Under the pieces are notes generated by a model, which worked only from the letters and a program-made list of their open reading frames with translations, ran no database searches and had not been told where the DNA came from. DNA of 64,000 bases from Toxorhynchites rutilus septentrionalis (lineage: Eukaryota; Arthropoda; Insecta; Diptera; Culicidae): contig NC_073744.1 of assembly GCF_029784135.1 (NCBI RefSeq), positions 79,835,935-79,899,934 of the forward strand. Direction: 5' to 3'. The number at the start of each line of letters is the position of its first letter. Positions within the stretch are counted from its first letter, which is position 1. The position numbers were made by a program, and so were the translations under genes. Of this stretch, positions 24,852-37,342 are shown piece by piece.

Positions 24852-25578
24852 GGCGAGTGGCTATAAGACTGAATCGAAGTGATGCTGCTTTAAAGTCTAC
24901 GCTTACTATATGCATTTAAAAATTGCAACTTGTTCATATGTATGCAAAAACTCATAATTTCAAATTTAATTTACTCAAATACAAAAAATAACACTCTTTT
25001 GAAAGTTTCACCTTATGTAGAGTCAAATGTGCTCTTTAAAATGCCATCAATATTTTTTTTTTATGTTTGCCCCAAAAAGAACGACAAGCAAATGAAAAGG
25101 TCGTGTTTTCGGGGAAAAAACATCAATTACTTTGATTAGAATTAAGATACATACAAGTTATGCACCGTAAAATGCGTGGATTGGAAAGCTCTAAAAGTCA
25201 TTCGAAGACAGTTTTGATGTAGAATTTTACATATAAAAGTTAGAGCAAAAAAACCTTTTTTTTCATGGTAACCCTAACTCAACCTAGAGAAAAAGCGCTA
25301 TATCGGTTATTTGAAGAGATAGAAAGAAATATTGTTCCACAAAGTTACTTAAAATAACCAGGGCTACAATATTGTCGAACTATGTTTACATCTATCTATA
25401 AAGATAAGAAAGTTACATTTTTCATTTCATCGACAATTTTGGTCACCCTATTTTGATAACATAAAAATGAGCGCTCTATTATATGTAACAACTTTGTCGA
25501 AGACAGTTTTTGTCTAGAGAATCACTGTCGAGCTCTAGATGCTAATTTCCACTTAAATGCACCTCCTGGACCATAGTG
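24767..25578. repeat. Right Transib terminal inverted repeat
   Basis: Partner of 21169-21982. Contains the leader and the functional transposase start (minus strand). Small differences from the left copy include GGTCACC against GGTTACC near 25440/21301 and several changes in the first codons. Confidence 0.9.
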
Positions 25579-25689
25579 CACTGGTATACATGGGATGATT
25601 GTACTGGTCGAAAATGGGCTGTTATGCGTTGGTCGAAAGCGGACTACAGTAGTGGCGCGTTGGCGTAATCTCGCCAACAATCTTCATTA

Positions 25690-26094
25690 CACCCATACCT
25701 CGCTTTACGGCTTAGATACGTTCCACGAAACTTGGCCGCAAAGCGAAAAGCCGTATAAGGAAACAATTTTTCTAATACAAATTCATACAAATTCAATCGG
25801 ATCGGTTCTAAATACGGAAAATATGTAACATGGTTTATCATTCAAAATACATATTATCTTTTCATTTTATTTGTACATAAAATAATAACAGACTCCAAAA
25901 ATCAACAATAATCTAAAAACAAAAATGAAACAACTTCATGTTCCATGAATTATGTATAAATGTCGACATCGAACAAATTTTTTTGCCGTTATAGCGAAAC
26001 ATTTTAGGCCGTAAATCTAAAACGTGCCTTAATTGAAAAAGACCGTCATGGCGAAATGCCGTATAAAGAGCGGCCGTATAGCGAGGTATGGATG
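25690..26094. mobile_element. pogo-like MITE
   Basis: About 405 bp between TA dinucleotides. Inverted ends are 'CACCCATACCTCGCTTTACGG' (left, shown as read) and its near complement CCGTATAGCGAGGTATGGATG (right). The interior is rich in 'GCCGTATAA' motifs and non-coding. Ends of this kind are typical of pogo/Tigger-derived MITEs. The family assignment is inferred. Confidence 0.6.
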
Positions 26095-27090
26095 TACTTA
26101 GACAAGTAAATCAAGCAATGCCATGTTAGATATTCATCGAAAACTTATTACATTGGATGTGAACCTTTTGATTCCCGCGCTCGCAATCCTTCATGCTTAC
26201 TACTCACACTATCTCTCTCTCCCACTCTCTGTTGTTGTTAGTATTCTCTCAATGTTTACGATCGCGCTTTTGTACACGATTTTTTTTTGCCCTTTTATTT
26301 GTAGGCAGATTTTGAACTATTATTTTGATCTAATATACATCATTTTGTTCGGTCATCTAGTCATCCTCAGTACCGCACCAGCTGGCGAGTAGGCATCAAT
26401 CTTTCCTAATGCCGATAGCACATACAACGATTTTTCTCAATGAATGAAAGAATGGGAAACGCGAAACATTGCATCGCATACCCCACCCCTGTTTGATTCT
26501 CCTGCCAACCAGTATGCAACTGCCCCGCTGCGAAGAGATCAGTAAGTGGTTAACACCATCAACCGGAAGGAGATAGAAACCCGAAAAAATTAGAGTAATC
26601 AAATTCAACATCAGCAAACAGGTAGAAAAGCAACAATATCATTTATTAATTTTTTTTATTGACGTTGACGTCTTTCAGGACGGTGCCAAATCAGAAAACA
26701 GGTCACGTTTTTATGAAATAAAGTTAACGTTAATAACTATTTTTACTGTGAATGAATTCTTATGATTTATTTGCATGCCAATCGAATCGGAAACTCTCTA
26801 AGATTGATATGCTATGCATTACAATTTGCTAATCTCTCAAGGGTTTAAATTCATGAAAACTAGAAGAACTTTCTTTTTTCCCAGTCATTTGTTCTGCCGA
26901 TTTGTGTGCTAACCCTAGCCGTATTTGGAATGCTTATAACTCGAACATCGGAGAGATGTTTGCATTAATTAATAGGAAATATTTCTACGTATCTATCACA
27001 ATTAATGCAATGTTATTTTTCATGAAATGAACAATTGAATAACTGTAAAATGTCAAGCGTTATCTAAACGCCCTAACTACCAAGTTTTGA
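26095..27090. other. AT-rich intergenic DNA
   Basis: No gene supported. Contains a short CT-rich tract near 26210-26235. The frame at 26123-26392 is hydrophobic but has no family signature and no splice context. Confidence 0.45.
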
Positions 27091-27295
27091 TTTACGGTTT
27101 CCCCAACACAGACTTCAAAATCGATGTACCTATGGAAATCCGCTTTGCAAATATACATGAAAGTCGGGAGTATTTTTATTCCCACCTAGCTGTGTTTCCG
27201 TAACACGGACTTCAAAATCAATGTGCCTGGGGAAATCCGTTTTGTCAAAACATGCAAGTCGGGGGTATTTTTTTCCCGCTGAGCTGAGTATTTTT
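27090..27295 (+). repeat. Two tandem units of about 93 bp
   Basis: Unit with CACAGACTTCAAAATCGATG...GGAAATCCGCTTTG...AAGTCGGGAGTATTTTTATTCCC repeats once with moderate divergence (27100 and 27195). The same unit appears twice in opposite orientation at 59195-59385. In that place it forms part of a longer repeat family. Confidence 0.7.
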
Positions 27296-27299
27296 TTGT

Positions 27300-28800
27300 G
27301 TTGAGTACTCGCTTATCGTTGTGCAGACCGGAATATGTTTCCCTAAAATGTTCTTTTAAACTGAGAAGCCTAGGAAAATCGTCATTTCAGAAACTAAAGG
27401 TGAATGAACTTTCGCGGTTCGAGAACTACGTAAACATGAGATGTGCAATAATTTCAGAGGGAAACGTAAAATACAATGATCGTTTGACAATTCTTCCGTT
27501 CACATATTTCGGAAGTCCTAGGCATCATATCAAACGTAAAAGGACGTTCATCAAATTTATTTGTAACGAAGAACATAATCTGTTACCAAAATTTCTATGC
27601 ATTCTAAAATAATACTCGAAGTGGTAAACAAGTGGATTAAATAATATAATTGTGTAGTTCTACGTCGAAAATATGCGATCGTGTCCCAGTTACAACCCCT
27701 TAATATTTTTTTTATATTTCACCATCTTTGTCCTAGACATACAGACTGAATAATGGTTAAAAAAAACTATACAATCATCACCTTATGACAGCAACAAACG
27801 AATTTCAATTTTCCTGTCATAACCTGAACAAAAATACAACGCTTGTGTTTATGCTTCGGTCCTGTCATAGCGTGTTTATTCCACCGTTTACCCAGCATTT
27901 TGAGATTTGACCAACACACACAGGAGCAGAGCCTTACTATTTCACTTCAATTGAGACATAGTCACTCAATAATGGGTCTAGTACCTTTCAATTTGCTGCA
28001 AATTAAAGCAGGCAGAAAATGATGCTTCTTTCTCTTCACACTCGATAAAGGGAATACCACTTCACATATGGACAGCCGCGTTTCACGTTCATTTGTTTCT
28101 TTCGTCATACTGAAGCGAAGCTATCGCATCATCAAATAACAATTTGCAGTTTGGAGAAATGAAATCGAATGAAACTTTCAATTGATAGCAACAATCGTCT
28201 TTCCACATGTAAAACTGAAACTGACATATATCCCATTCAAAAGACTATGAATATAGCTCATTCGAACAGTTTCAATATTCTGTAACTTGATTTTTATTTT
28301 GTTGCTTTTTTTTTGCTTTCAAATTCAAAAGGAACGGCAGCAGAAGAATCGATGTTTCAGTGTGACCGGAGAATACTAAAACTCTAAAATGACGCTGGCT
28401 TAAGAGAAAGGAATAAGTAAACAATCATTTTCATCTTTCAGTTTCGAAATTGTCAAGCCCAAATTGTCATCAGAAGGTTGATTTTGTTCGGTTGAGGCAG
28501 CGCATCTATTTTTATTTCGTCTGATGAAGAATGCTCCTGTGTTTTTGCATCACACGCACATATTGTTGTTGTTTTCATGCGTTGCAAAAGGTAGATCGAA
28601 GTGGCTAAGAAATGTGAAATAATAGTACTGGTGGAAAAAATGGTTCTAGGAATAAATCGAAGCAGCTGCAACAGAAACAACTGCAACAAAATGGACCGCT
28701 CAGAAAAAGTGTAGTAGGATAGAAATATTGTGGTGTGGGAAAAACATCATGGGTAGAAGAGGTTATGTTATACCGCGCGAGTAAGTATTGATTATGATTC
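27300..28800. other. AT-rich intergenic DNA
   Basis: No supported gene, RNA gene or complete element. The frame at 27298-27612 (104 codons) has no recognisable domain and is probably random. Confidence 0.45.
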
Positions 28801-29060
28801 TGTTATGATTTTGTGCCGGGCAAACGTATGCAATCCGACGCTCGGTCGGACATTGCTAAAGGATTGTATCCTATGTTTCAAACTAACCGGGCAATCAGTG
28901 GAACACAGGTTTGCGTGCGAGAAGCCGTCGCTTTCGACGGCGGGTCGGCGATGGACTCGGATCGTGCATCTTGGCGACTTAGGCCGCCTCGATTCTTTAT
29001 TCTCGTTGAATGGGGACTTCGCCCCCATTACATTGACCCCCAGAGTAAATAGGAAATAGA
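28801..29060. other. Unidentified GC-rich block open on both strands
   Basis: An island of high GC in AT-rich surroundings, open for 79-97 codons in several frames on both strands (28805-29059 +, 28813-29052 +, 28792-29085 -). No known domain. It ends in a small hairpin (ATGGGGACTTCGCCCCCAT, about 29010-29028). It could be a fragment of an LTR or other element, or a structured RNA. I do not recognise it. Confidence 0.35.
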
Positions 29061-29399
29061 TATTACGCTTTTTTCTGTGAGGCATTAATATCCATCAGTG
29101 GATTTCTAGTACGATTTATTCCGGTCACGGAAAAAAATATCATCGGCGAGACGCCCAAGTGGCCTTTATCAAGGTTGATAGTTAGAGTTTGGCATTAGTT
29201 TTGCAAGAGAGCTTTAATAAACGAACCCAAGATCGATAGAGCTTCAGAATGTCAATGATAATTTATCTTTCTGGTAAATTACTTCACCCATCAGCTTTGC
29301 AAATCTCGATAAATGCCACCATGGTACACCCAAAGTTAATTTTTAGCACATTTTCTGGCATCCTTCTGAGCTGAAAGATAACATAAAATGTTCTACTCC

Positions 29400-29850
29400 C
29401 CAATACATGTATATCATTTGTATAATATATATGCTAGAGCCAATATGAGGGAGCGAAACAGGAGACACATTTGAATGAAAGCTTTTCGTATAGTTTGTCA
29501 AATACACGGCCCAGACAGAGAAAGATATATTCATTTTATGATGAGGTGTAATATTATCACGCTCCTTTATAATAGCGCTGGCAGCTATATGGATAGCGTG
29601 GTCGTGTAAAGTAACTTCGCATTCCAGCCGGCCTTGGTTCGATCCCCATTGACGTCGTATGGACTATTTTTTTCTTGGACGCAAATGAAAAGAGAAAAGA
29701 AAACAGAAAGAGATGTCTGCTCGCATACATACAAATCATTTTTAAGCTTCAAAATAGCTCATTTTTTGCGCATTTGACTCTCATGACCAGGAAATGGCAT
29801 CATTTCTGCCAAAGATGGCATGTTTTCTGCCAACGCTAGTTTGGGTGTAG
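29400..29850 (+). repeat. Dispersed repeat, copy 1 (contains SINE-like segment)
   Basis: About 450 bp matching 55668-56150 in inverted orientation. Shared landmarks are ACACGGCCCAGAC, the tRNA-like segment and the end 'GCCAACGCTAGTTTGGGT'. The copies are clearly diverged (indels, many substitutions). Confidence 0.75.
29579..29700 (+). mobile_element. tRNA-related SINE segment
   Basis: Has an A-box-like region (ATGGATAGCGTGGTCGTG) and a well-formed B box (GGTTCGATCCCC), followed by an A-rich region. No cloverleaf tRNA can be folded cleanly. It lies inside a longer dispersed repeat. Confidence 0.5.
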
Positions 29851-30771
29851 CTATATGATTTATTTTTGATTTTTGTAACAAAAATGGTCACTTGAAATGT
29901 CAAGCCAACTATGCGAGACCGCTATGCTATGCGATAGTAAATACGTTTTTACATTCTAAAAATAATCGACCAAATCAGGCGTATAGATTATGAAATAAAT
30001 GTATCGTAGGAGTGATAAACGAACTTCGAGAAAAATGCTTTTGTATTTTTTAGAACTAATTAGATATACTACAGGTCGGACTTGATTATTTACAGACTCG
30101 ATGTTATTGATTCGATTATATACAATTTTGGACTCAATTATATACAGTTTGAGAAAACATTTTTTTATGTTTCAAATATGGCTTATTTCACGAAAATATA
30201 TTACCTTTCAACATTTAGGTGAAATTTAGGTAGCTTTTATATGTACAGTGGGGTCAAAACCGTGATTATTGAAGATTTTTTATGAATTTTCATCACCAGG
30301 AATTGTTTATATCGATATTGCAGCAAAATTAAGTTAGATAAAAGTTGAGTATCAGAGAACAAATTGTAGAGCGATTAGAAAATTTTAATTTAATTGATAG
30401 AAACATTCAAATTTAATATGAATTTTTAGGATAAAATTAATAATAACACATTAAAAATTACTAACTTTGAAGTTTTTCACTTCCAAAATGTTATTTAAAT
30501 CCTCTAATTTATATGTTTCACAGCGGTATCCTGTACTAAATTTTCTCATATTTCTAGTGGAAGCAACATAATCGTCTTATGTAGCGCATTTTCAAATGTA
30601 GTGCCAGTTCGAGGCAACAGAGTCCGAAACAAACAAGAAATTCTATAACTCTGTCATTGTTGAAATGCGAACATATGCGAAGAAGGATTTTTTTCCTCGA
30701 ATATGATGCTCTAAAACCTCAAAAAACAAAAAATATATGTATAAAAACCGATTTAAAAAAAAAATATTTTT
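29851..30771. other. AT-rich intergenic DNA with element traces
   Basis: No gene. Near 30090-30150 are GATTATATACA/ACTCGAT motifs resembling the inverted pair at 52557-52623, probably the end of an old MITE. Confidence 0.4.
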
Positions 30772-30862
30772 TTTATATCAACAGTTTATTTTATTAGGCT
30801 CATTTAGCAATTCAGCTGTAACAGAGCCGAATTCATGCGTGTACATTTTTTATTAAGATAAC
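30772..30862 (-). mobile_element. 3' end scrap of an I-clade LINE
   Basis: Poly-T-like start followed by TTTATTTTATTAGGCTCATTTAG...CAGAGCC, resembling the 3' terminus of the I-clade LINE at 60831 and the scrap at 55368. About 90 bp, non-coding. Confidence 0.35.
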
Positions 30863-30890
30863 TTTTTGTTGAATATTACACTGTTACCAT

Positions 30891-31400
30891 TGTTGCCGCA
30901 AGTCTACCGATCTACTACATCCACGATGAATCTGGTCACCCGGTATCTGAAAGCGACGCTTCAACGGAAACGTTACCCGCTGTCAGGGAGAATGATCGTG
31001 ACGCAGACTCGATCGATCTGTCAATCGACTAGATCCGGCTGAATTGAACGATCGACCACATTGATCCTGGCGTTTAAGTGAAGCGGAGTGAATTTATTTA
31101 ATTAATTTATTACTACCTAAAAGTTATTTTTTTTACCGTATGAATTTATTTAATTGCCTAGTATAGTGTAATTCATTAACCTACAATTTATTTTTCTAGA
31201 TCCCACTTCCGTGGCGATAATTAAATATTCTATGTAGTGCGGTTTCTAACCCCCAAAATTGAATTAATGCACTAAATTGTAAGATGCCTAATATACCTAA
31301 ATTTGTTATTGAAACCTAATTATATCTACTTTCTGCAGCTTTGAAGCAGATAAATACATGCTATCAAACATTAGTGAACGGGGTTTTACTTCCGCCAACA
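30891..31400 (+). repeat. 5' LTR of BEL element (510 bp)
   Basis: TGTTGCCGCAAG...CCGCCAACA. It is 64 bp longer than the 3' LTR. The extra piece lies between two TTATTTTT direct repeats near 31123 and 31189. The first ATG of the gag frame (31358) lies inside it. Confidence 0.95.
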
Positions 31401-31423
31401 ATTCTTCAAAGAATTTAAGCCAA

Positions 31424-32875
31424 ATGATGCCGGATGATACTCCACCCACTCCGGGAGTTGTTAAATGCGTGGCCTGCGATGAGAAGGGATCCGGCAACTT
31501 TGTCCAGTGCGACAAATGCAAATCCTGGTGGCATTTCGAATGCGCAGGCGTCGATGCTTCGGTGAGCGACCGGGAGTGGAAGTGTACGCAGTGCGAAACC
31601 GTTCCTAGCGAATCGGGTAAAAGCAGCAAATCCAGCCGAAGCAAATCCTCTGTCGCTGACGATATGAAACGGTTGAAGCGACAGCAGGAGATTGAGCGGA
31701 AGCAGGTCGAGCTGGATATGAAGAGGAGGTTCCTGCAACAGGAGCAGGAATTGCTGAACAAGGCAAAAGTAGCTGACGGAACCAGAAGCCAGAACTCCCG
31801 GATTAGTCAACGAGGACGCGATCATCGTGTGCAACAGTGGTTGAACAAGACCCCTAATGGTGATGAAGAAGGCGCGGTAGGTGGAGAACCATTACCAGCT
31901 GCCTCGCACACCAAAACCAGCGGTCAACAACTACCCCCCGGCACCGGCGATCAGCAGACAGACCCAAAGACGACGAAGTCCGGGACCCAATTGCAAACCC
32001 GCGAAACACGCGATGAAGTGACCGAATTGCGAGCGCAGCTGGCGCTCTGTATGCAGCGAATGGACCAGGTTATTAGCCAGCAGTCGGCGAACCAGGTACC
32101 ACAACAGCCCCCGATGAGTGTGCCCATGTCTACAGGTGCCATTCCTAAAACATATCCTAACCATGAACAGTTAAGTAGACATCAAGCACCTCCACCCGCT
32201 GGAAATAAAGGCAGATCCAGCTTGTTTGACAGGATAAGTCCTCCCACAACCAAACAATACAATCGCTTCTCATCTTTGTGTGAACCACCCAGAAACTCGC
32301 TCCCAAGCTTCTACGACTGGCCCCCTATGGGAAACAATCCTCCTCCAAACCCTCAACCTTTCCCCCCAAGGCACTCTCAAGCTTCCGCAATAGCCTCGCA
32401 ACCAGGTCCAACATCGCAACAACTCGTAGCTCGGCAGTCTCTGGCTAGGGATTTGCCAACATTCACCGGGGATCCAGCAGAATGGCCGATATTCATCTCC
32501 AGCTACAACTACACAACCGAAGCGTGTGGCTATACGGATGGCGAAAATATGGTCAGGCTGCAGCGTTGCCTGAAAGGCAGTGCGCTCGAAAGCGTAAGAA
32601 GTCGGCTCGTGATACCCCGTACGGTCCCGCAGGTCATCGAGACACTGCAAATGCGATATGGACGTCCGGAAATCCTCATAAATGCTTTGCTCCAGAAAGT
32701 TCGGTCAATTCCAGCCCCGAGATCGGACCGGCTTGAGGGACTCATCGATTACGGGACTGCGATTCAAGCACTGTGCGACCACATCGTAGCAGCGAACGAG
32801 CTGACTCACCTGTCGAACCCTACACTGCTCCAAGAACTAGTAGCCAAGCTTCCGGCCGACCAGAAGATGATGTAG
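31424..32875 (+). pseudogene. BEL Gag with N-terminal PHD finger (ends at premature TAG)
   Basis: The frame opens at 31358 inside the LTR. The ATGs at 31424/31427 just after the LTR are likelier starts for the genomic RNA. N-terminus: a PHD-type zinc finger, with CVACDEKGSG, CDKCKSWWHFEC and WKCTQC. Next come a charged coiled-coil-like stretch rich in Arg/Lys/Glu/Gln, a Pro/Gln-rich linker, and the Gag core (FTGDPAEWPIFISSY...LQRCLKGSALESVRSRL) shared by BEL/Pao Gag proteins. The TAG at 32873-32875 stops it, and the same frame continues directly on the other side. The PHD finger is known in some BEL/Pao Gags. It may bind histone tails (inference). Confidence 0.85.
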
Positions 32876-35800
32876 GCAGGGTACAGACGTGGCGTTGGCA
32901 ACGTAGACCTGACAACGTTCTGTGCTTACATGCAGCAAGTGGTCGAGGATGCCACGAGCGTGCATTCGTTTGAGTCAGACGTAAGAAGGACGCAAGGAAG
33001 GGAGCAGGGAAAGGACAAAGTGAAGCAGAAAGGTTACGTCCATCAACATGCGTTTGGAACTTCCGGCTTATCCGAAGCAGCTGAGCAAAAGCCGGCCGAC
33101 AAGTTTCAATGCGCAAACTGCAGCAAGCAAGGACATCGCATTAAGGACTGCGGAGAGTTTAGGACTCTCAGCATCGATAATCGTTGGCGAAGAATTCGTT
33201 CGTTGGGTGTCTGCCAAAACTGCCTTTTCAGGCATGGCCGACGTTCCTGCCGAACTGTTACACGTTGCGGTATCAACGGATGCCAGTACCGACATCATCC
33301 ACTTCTGCACTCTTCGCCCAGGCCATCGGATTCAGATGCTGTCACACAGGTAGCTGACAACCACACTCATCGTCTGCAGAGTTCGAGTGTTCTCTTCAGG
33401 ATTGTTCCGGTTACTCCCTACGGGAACAACGGCCAGGTGAATACCTTCGCCTTTCTTGATGAAGGATCTTCTCTAACGCTGGTCGAAGGAAAATTGGTGA
33501 AGGAGTTAGGAATATCCGGCAGCCCACAGCCGCTCTGTCTGCGATGGACGGCGAACACCTCTCGGACCGAGAAATCTTCAATGAGTGTGTCCATATCCAT
33601 CTCCGGAGAAGGCAAGGGAAGGAAGCACCATATCGTTGGAGCGCGAACGGTTGAGAGCTTGAATCTACCAACGCAAAGCTTCAATTTGGAGGAGGCAGTG
33701 AAACGCTTCGCATATTTGAAGTACTTGCCTCTGCAGAGTTACCAGAATGCTACGCCTAGGATTCTGATTGGATTGGACCATCTGTCGTTGGCCCTGCCGT
33801 TGAAGATCAGGGAAGGAGATGGATCCGGTCCCGTCGCAGCCAAAACCAGGCTTGGCTGGTGCGTTTACGGTCAGCAGCAACAGCAACAGAGCGCCTACAG
33901 TTTCCACATATGTGGATGCACGCATAATGAAGAGCTCCACGAAACGTTGAAGCAGTTTTTCACTGTAGAAGAAGTCGGAACAGTCGGCCCTTCCCTTTCG
34001 ACGTCGGATCAGCGAGCCCAGCAGCTACTGGAGCAAACAACCAAGCGAGTCGGAGACCATTTCGAGACCGGGCTGTTGTGGGACAACGACTACATCGAGC
34101 TTCCAGACAGCTATCCCATGGCGTTGAGCCGAATGAAGTGTTTGGAGCGTCGTATGGAGCGGGATCTAACTCTCAAGGAGAAAGTACACCAGAAGATACG
34201 GGAGTACGTGTCCAAGGATTACGCGCATGTAGCGACGGACGAAGAACTGGAGACCGCCGACCCCAGGCGAGTCTGGTATTTGCCGATAGGAGCAGTTACG
34301 AATCCACGGAAACCCGACAAGATCCGCATCATCTGGGACGCAGCCGCGTTGGTAGATGGAACATCTTTAAACAGCCATCTACTGAAGGGTCCGGATCAAC
34401 TGACGGCGCTGCCTGCCGTTTTGTTCAAATTCCGGCAATTCGGGATAGCGGTGAACGCTGACGTGCAAGAGATGTTTCATCAGCTTCGGATGGCGGCGCG
34501 AGATAAACAGTCGTTACGCTTCCTGTTCCGGTTCGACCCAACGCAGCCTCCCATAATCTACGTTATGGACGTAGCCACGTTCGGAGCGACCTGCTCACCG
34601 GCCTCGGCACAGTTCGTGAAGAACTTGAATGCCAAGGAACATGCCCAGCAATACCCTCAGGCTGCGCAGCGGATAGTCGACAACCACTACGTCGATGACT
34701 ATCTCGACAGCTTCGGGGATGAAAAGGAAGCGAAGAAGATTGCAGCAGAGGTGCGTACCATCCATCTCCAGGGTGGCTTCGTCTTAAGGAATTGGAACTC
34801 GAACAGCAAAGCAATACTAGAGTCTCTAGGGGAACCTGGGACCAACGAAGGCAAGAACATCAACCTGGTCGACAAGCAGCACACTGAGAGGGTTCTCGGA
34901 ATGCTATGGATGCCAGCGACTGACGAACTTTGCTTCTCGACACACATGAGCGAGGAGATACGCGCACTTATCGAGAGCGGTACTCGTCCAACGAAACGAG
35001 AGGTGTTGCGCTGTGTGATGACACTATTCGACCCATTGGGACTGCTAGCAACGTTCCTGATTCACGGCAAAGTACTCATCCAGGAGTTGTGGCGCACCGG
35101 AATCAACTGGGACGAGCAAATCCAGGACACTGAGTTGAATCGCTGGCGAGAGTGGGTACAGATGATCCAGTTCATTTCAACAATTCGCATTCCGAGATGC
35201 TACTTCGAAGAAGCGACGAATTCCACCTACGAAAACGCACAGCTACATGCGTTCGTCGACGCAAGTCCAGCGGCGTATTGCTGCGTTGTATATCTACGCG
35301 TGATGAACTCCGCTGGTTCCGGAGTGTGTGTATTGGTTGCAGCGAAGACGAAAGTGGCACCGTTAAAGCCCATGTCCATACCCAGGCTCGAACTGCAGGG
35401 TTGTGCACTCGGAGCGCGGATGCTGATGTTCGTCCAGGAAAACCATACAATTCCCATCACGAAACGCTACTTGTGGACGGACAACACTACGGCGCTTTCC
35501 TGGATCCGGGCGGATCCACGCAACTATCGACCGTTCGTTGCCCACAGAGTAGTTGAGATTCTGGAGACTACCAATGCGAAGGAGTGGAGATACGTGCCTT
35601 CAGCATCCAACCCGGCCGATGAAGGGACCAAGTGGGGAAAAGGCCCATATTTTAGTACTGATAGCCACTGGTTCTCGGGACCAGAGTTCCTGCAACAGCC
35701 AGAAGACGCATGGCCGATTTCACCAGCGATGCCCAGCGTCGAGACGGAGGAGATACGAGCTTCTGTCCTGTTCCACCTCGCGTACGAGCCAGTTATCCAG

Positions 35801-37342
35801 TTCGAAAGGTTCTCCAAATGGGAGAGATTACATTGCACCGTTGCCTACGTGCTGCGCTTTGTCAACAATATCAGCAGAGAGCGTAGCAAAATGTCCGGTG
35901 AATTTCAACAGGAGGAGTTCCAGGCAGCGGAAGCGGTGATCATGCAGCAGGTGCAGTGGCAATCGTTTCCGGATGAGATGGTGATCCTCACGAAAAATAA
36001 ATCGGTGGCGCGAGGTGACATGCAGCCGATTCCGAAAAGCAGCTACTTGTTCAAACTTGTTCCAAGTCTGGACGAAAATGGAGTCATGCGGCAGACAGGA
36101 CGTATTGGGGCATCCAAGCAAGCATCCTACAATCTGCGATACCCGGTGATCCTTCCCAAGAGAAGTGAAATAACTTCGCTCGTGGTAGATCTGTTCCACC
36201 GGAAGTACAAACACGCGAATTCGGAGACCGTCGTCAACGAGATTCGCCAGCAGTTTGAAATTCCTAGTCTGCGAACACTGGTTCGAAGACGCAGGCGTGA
36301 TTGTTGGTTCTGCAAACTTCGCCAAGCTCGACCGCACATCCCTCCGATGGGTCCACTACATGCAAGTCGTCTCGAAGCCTTCAGCCGGCCGTTCAGCTTC
36401 AGTGGATTGGACTATTTCGGACCGGTGTTGGTGAAGCAAGGAAGAGCCAGCGTGAAGAGGTGGGTCGCCCTCTTCACCTGCCTCACGGTACGCGCGGTCC
36501 ACCTTGAGGTCGTGAATAGCCTGACGACTTCATCCTGCATTTCCGCTGTCAGAAGGTTCATCGGCCGTCGAGGGGCACCCGTTGAGATGTTTAGCGACAA
36601 CGGGACTAACTTCCACGGCGCCGAACGACTACTTCGTCAACAAATCGCTACGGGGCTCTCCGAAACCTTCACCAGTTCGCAGTGTAAATGGAGCTTCATT
36701 CCGCCTGGAGCCCCACACATGGGCGGCGCCTGGGAAAGGATGGTTCAGTCAGTGAAGGCTGCAATGGGGGATGCTTACGGGGATGGGAAGCTTGATGAGG
36801 AAGGACTTGGGACTTTAGTTGTGGAGGCAGAGAGTATGGTTAACTCTAGGCCTCTGACGTACTTGCCGTTAGACTCGGATGAAACGGAAGCTCTGACACC
36901 GAACCATTTTCTGCTCGGGAGTTCAAGTGGGGCAAAGGTACCGGGTAAAGGCATACGACATCAGCAGCGAAAGCTCCAAGAACTATGGGTGGACATCCAG
37001 GACCAGCTGGACATCTTCTGGAAACGGTGGCTAAAAGAATACCTGCCGGTTATTCGCCGTCAGCCGAAGTGGTTTGAAGAAGCGGCGAAGGAGATCACGG
37101 AAGGCGATTTGGTTCTCATCACCAATGAAGGAAAGCGTAGCGAGTGGATCAGAGGACGTGTAGAGCGAGCGGTTCGAGGATCGGATGGGCGTGTACGACA
37201 GGCGATCATGCGGACTGCCGGAGGACTCGTGCACAGACCGGTAACGAAGATAGCCTTGCTGGACGTCAAAAAGGACCGATGGCAAGAAGCACCCGGCGGA
37301 GGATGTTGCCGCAAGTCTACCGATCTACTACATCCACGATGA
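32876..37342 (+). pseudogene. BEL Pol: protease, RT, RNase H, integrase
   Basis: Continues the Gag frame after the stop, with the next ATG at 32930. There are no further stops over about 1,480 codons. Order: knuckle CANCSKQGHRIKDC and C-rich region; aspartic protease around AFLDEGSSLTL; RT with NADVQEMFHQL and the YVDD box (DNHYVDDYLD, near 34690); RNase H with HAFVDASPAAYC; integrase HHCC finger (CWFCKLRQ) and catalytic core with GLDYFGP, SDNGTNFHG and GGAWERM; then the C-terminal region typical of BEL. The end of pol overlaps the 3' LTR by about 13 codons. Apart from the upstream TAG, all key residues look present. Confidence 0.9.

Larger units (their letters stand above)
21169..25578 (-). 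mobile_element. Transib element with long terminal inverted repeats
   Basis: A 4,410-bp DNA transposon flanked by the 5-bp direct repeat CACTG (21164-21168 and 25579-25583). It begins CACTATGGTCCAGGAGG and ends with its complement. Transib elements, the relatives of RAG1, make 5-bp duplications and start with a CAC-type heptamer resembling the V(D)J signal. The inverted repeats here are about 814 bp (21169-21982 and 24767-25578), far longer than usual for the family. The interior holds a minus-strand, apparently spliced transposase. Confidence 0.9.

Noticed and set aside
27298..27612. 104-codon gene
   Set aside because: Random-looking composition and no relatives recognised.
28766..29033. 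Solo LTR (TGTTA...TTACA)
   Set aside because: Flanking 5-mers do not match, and there is no second copy to define the ends.
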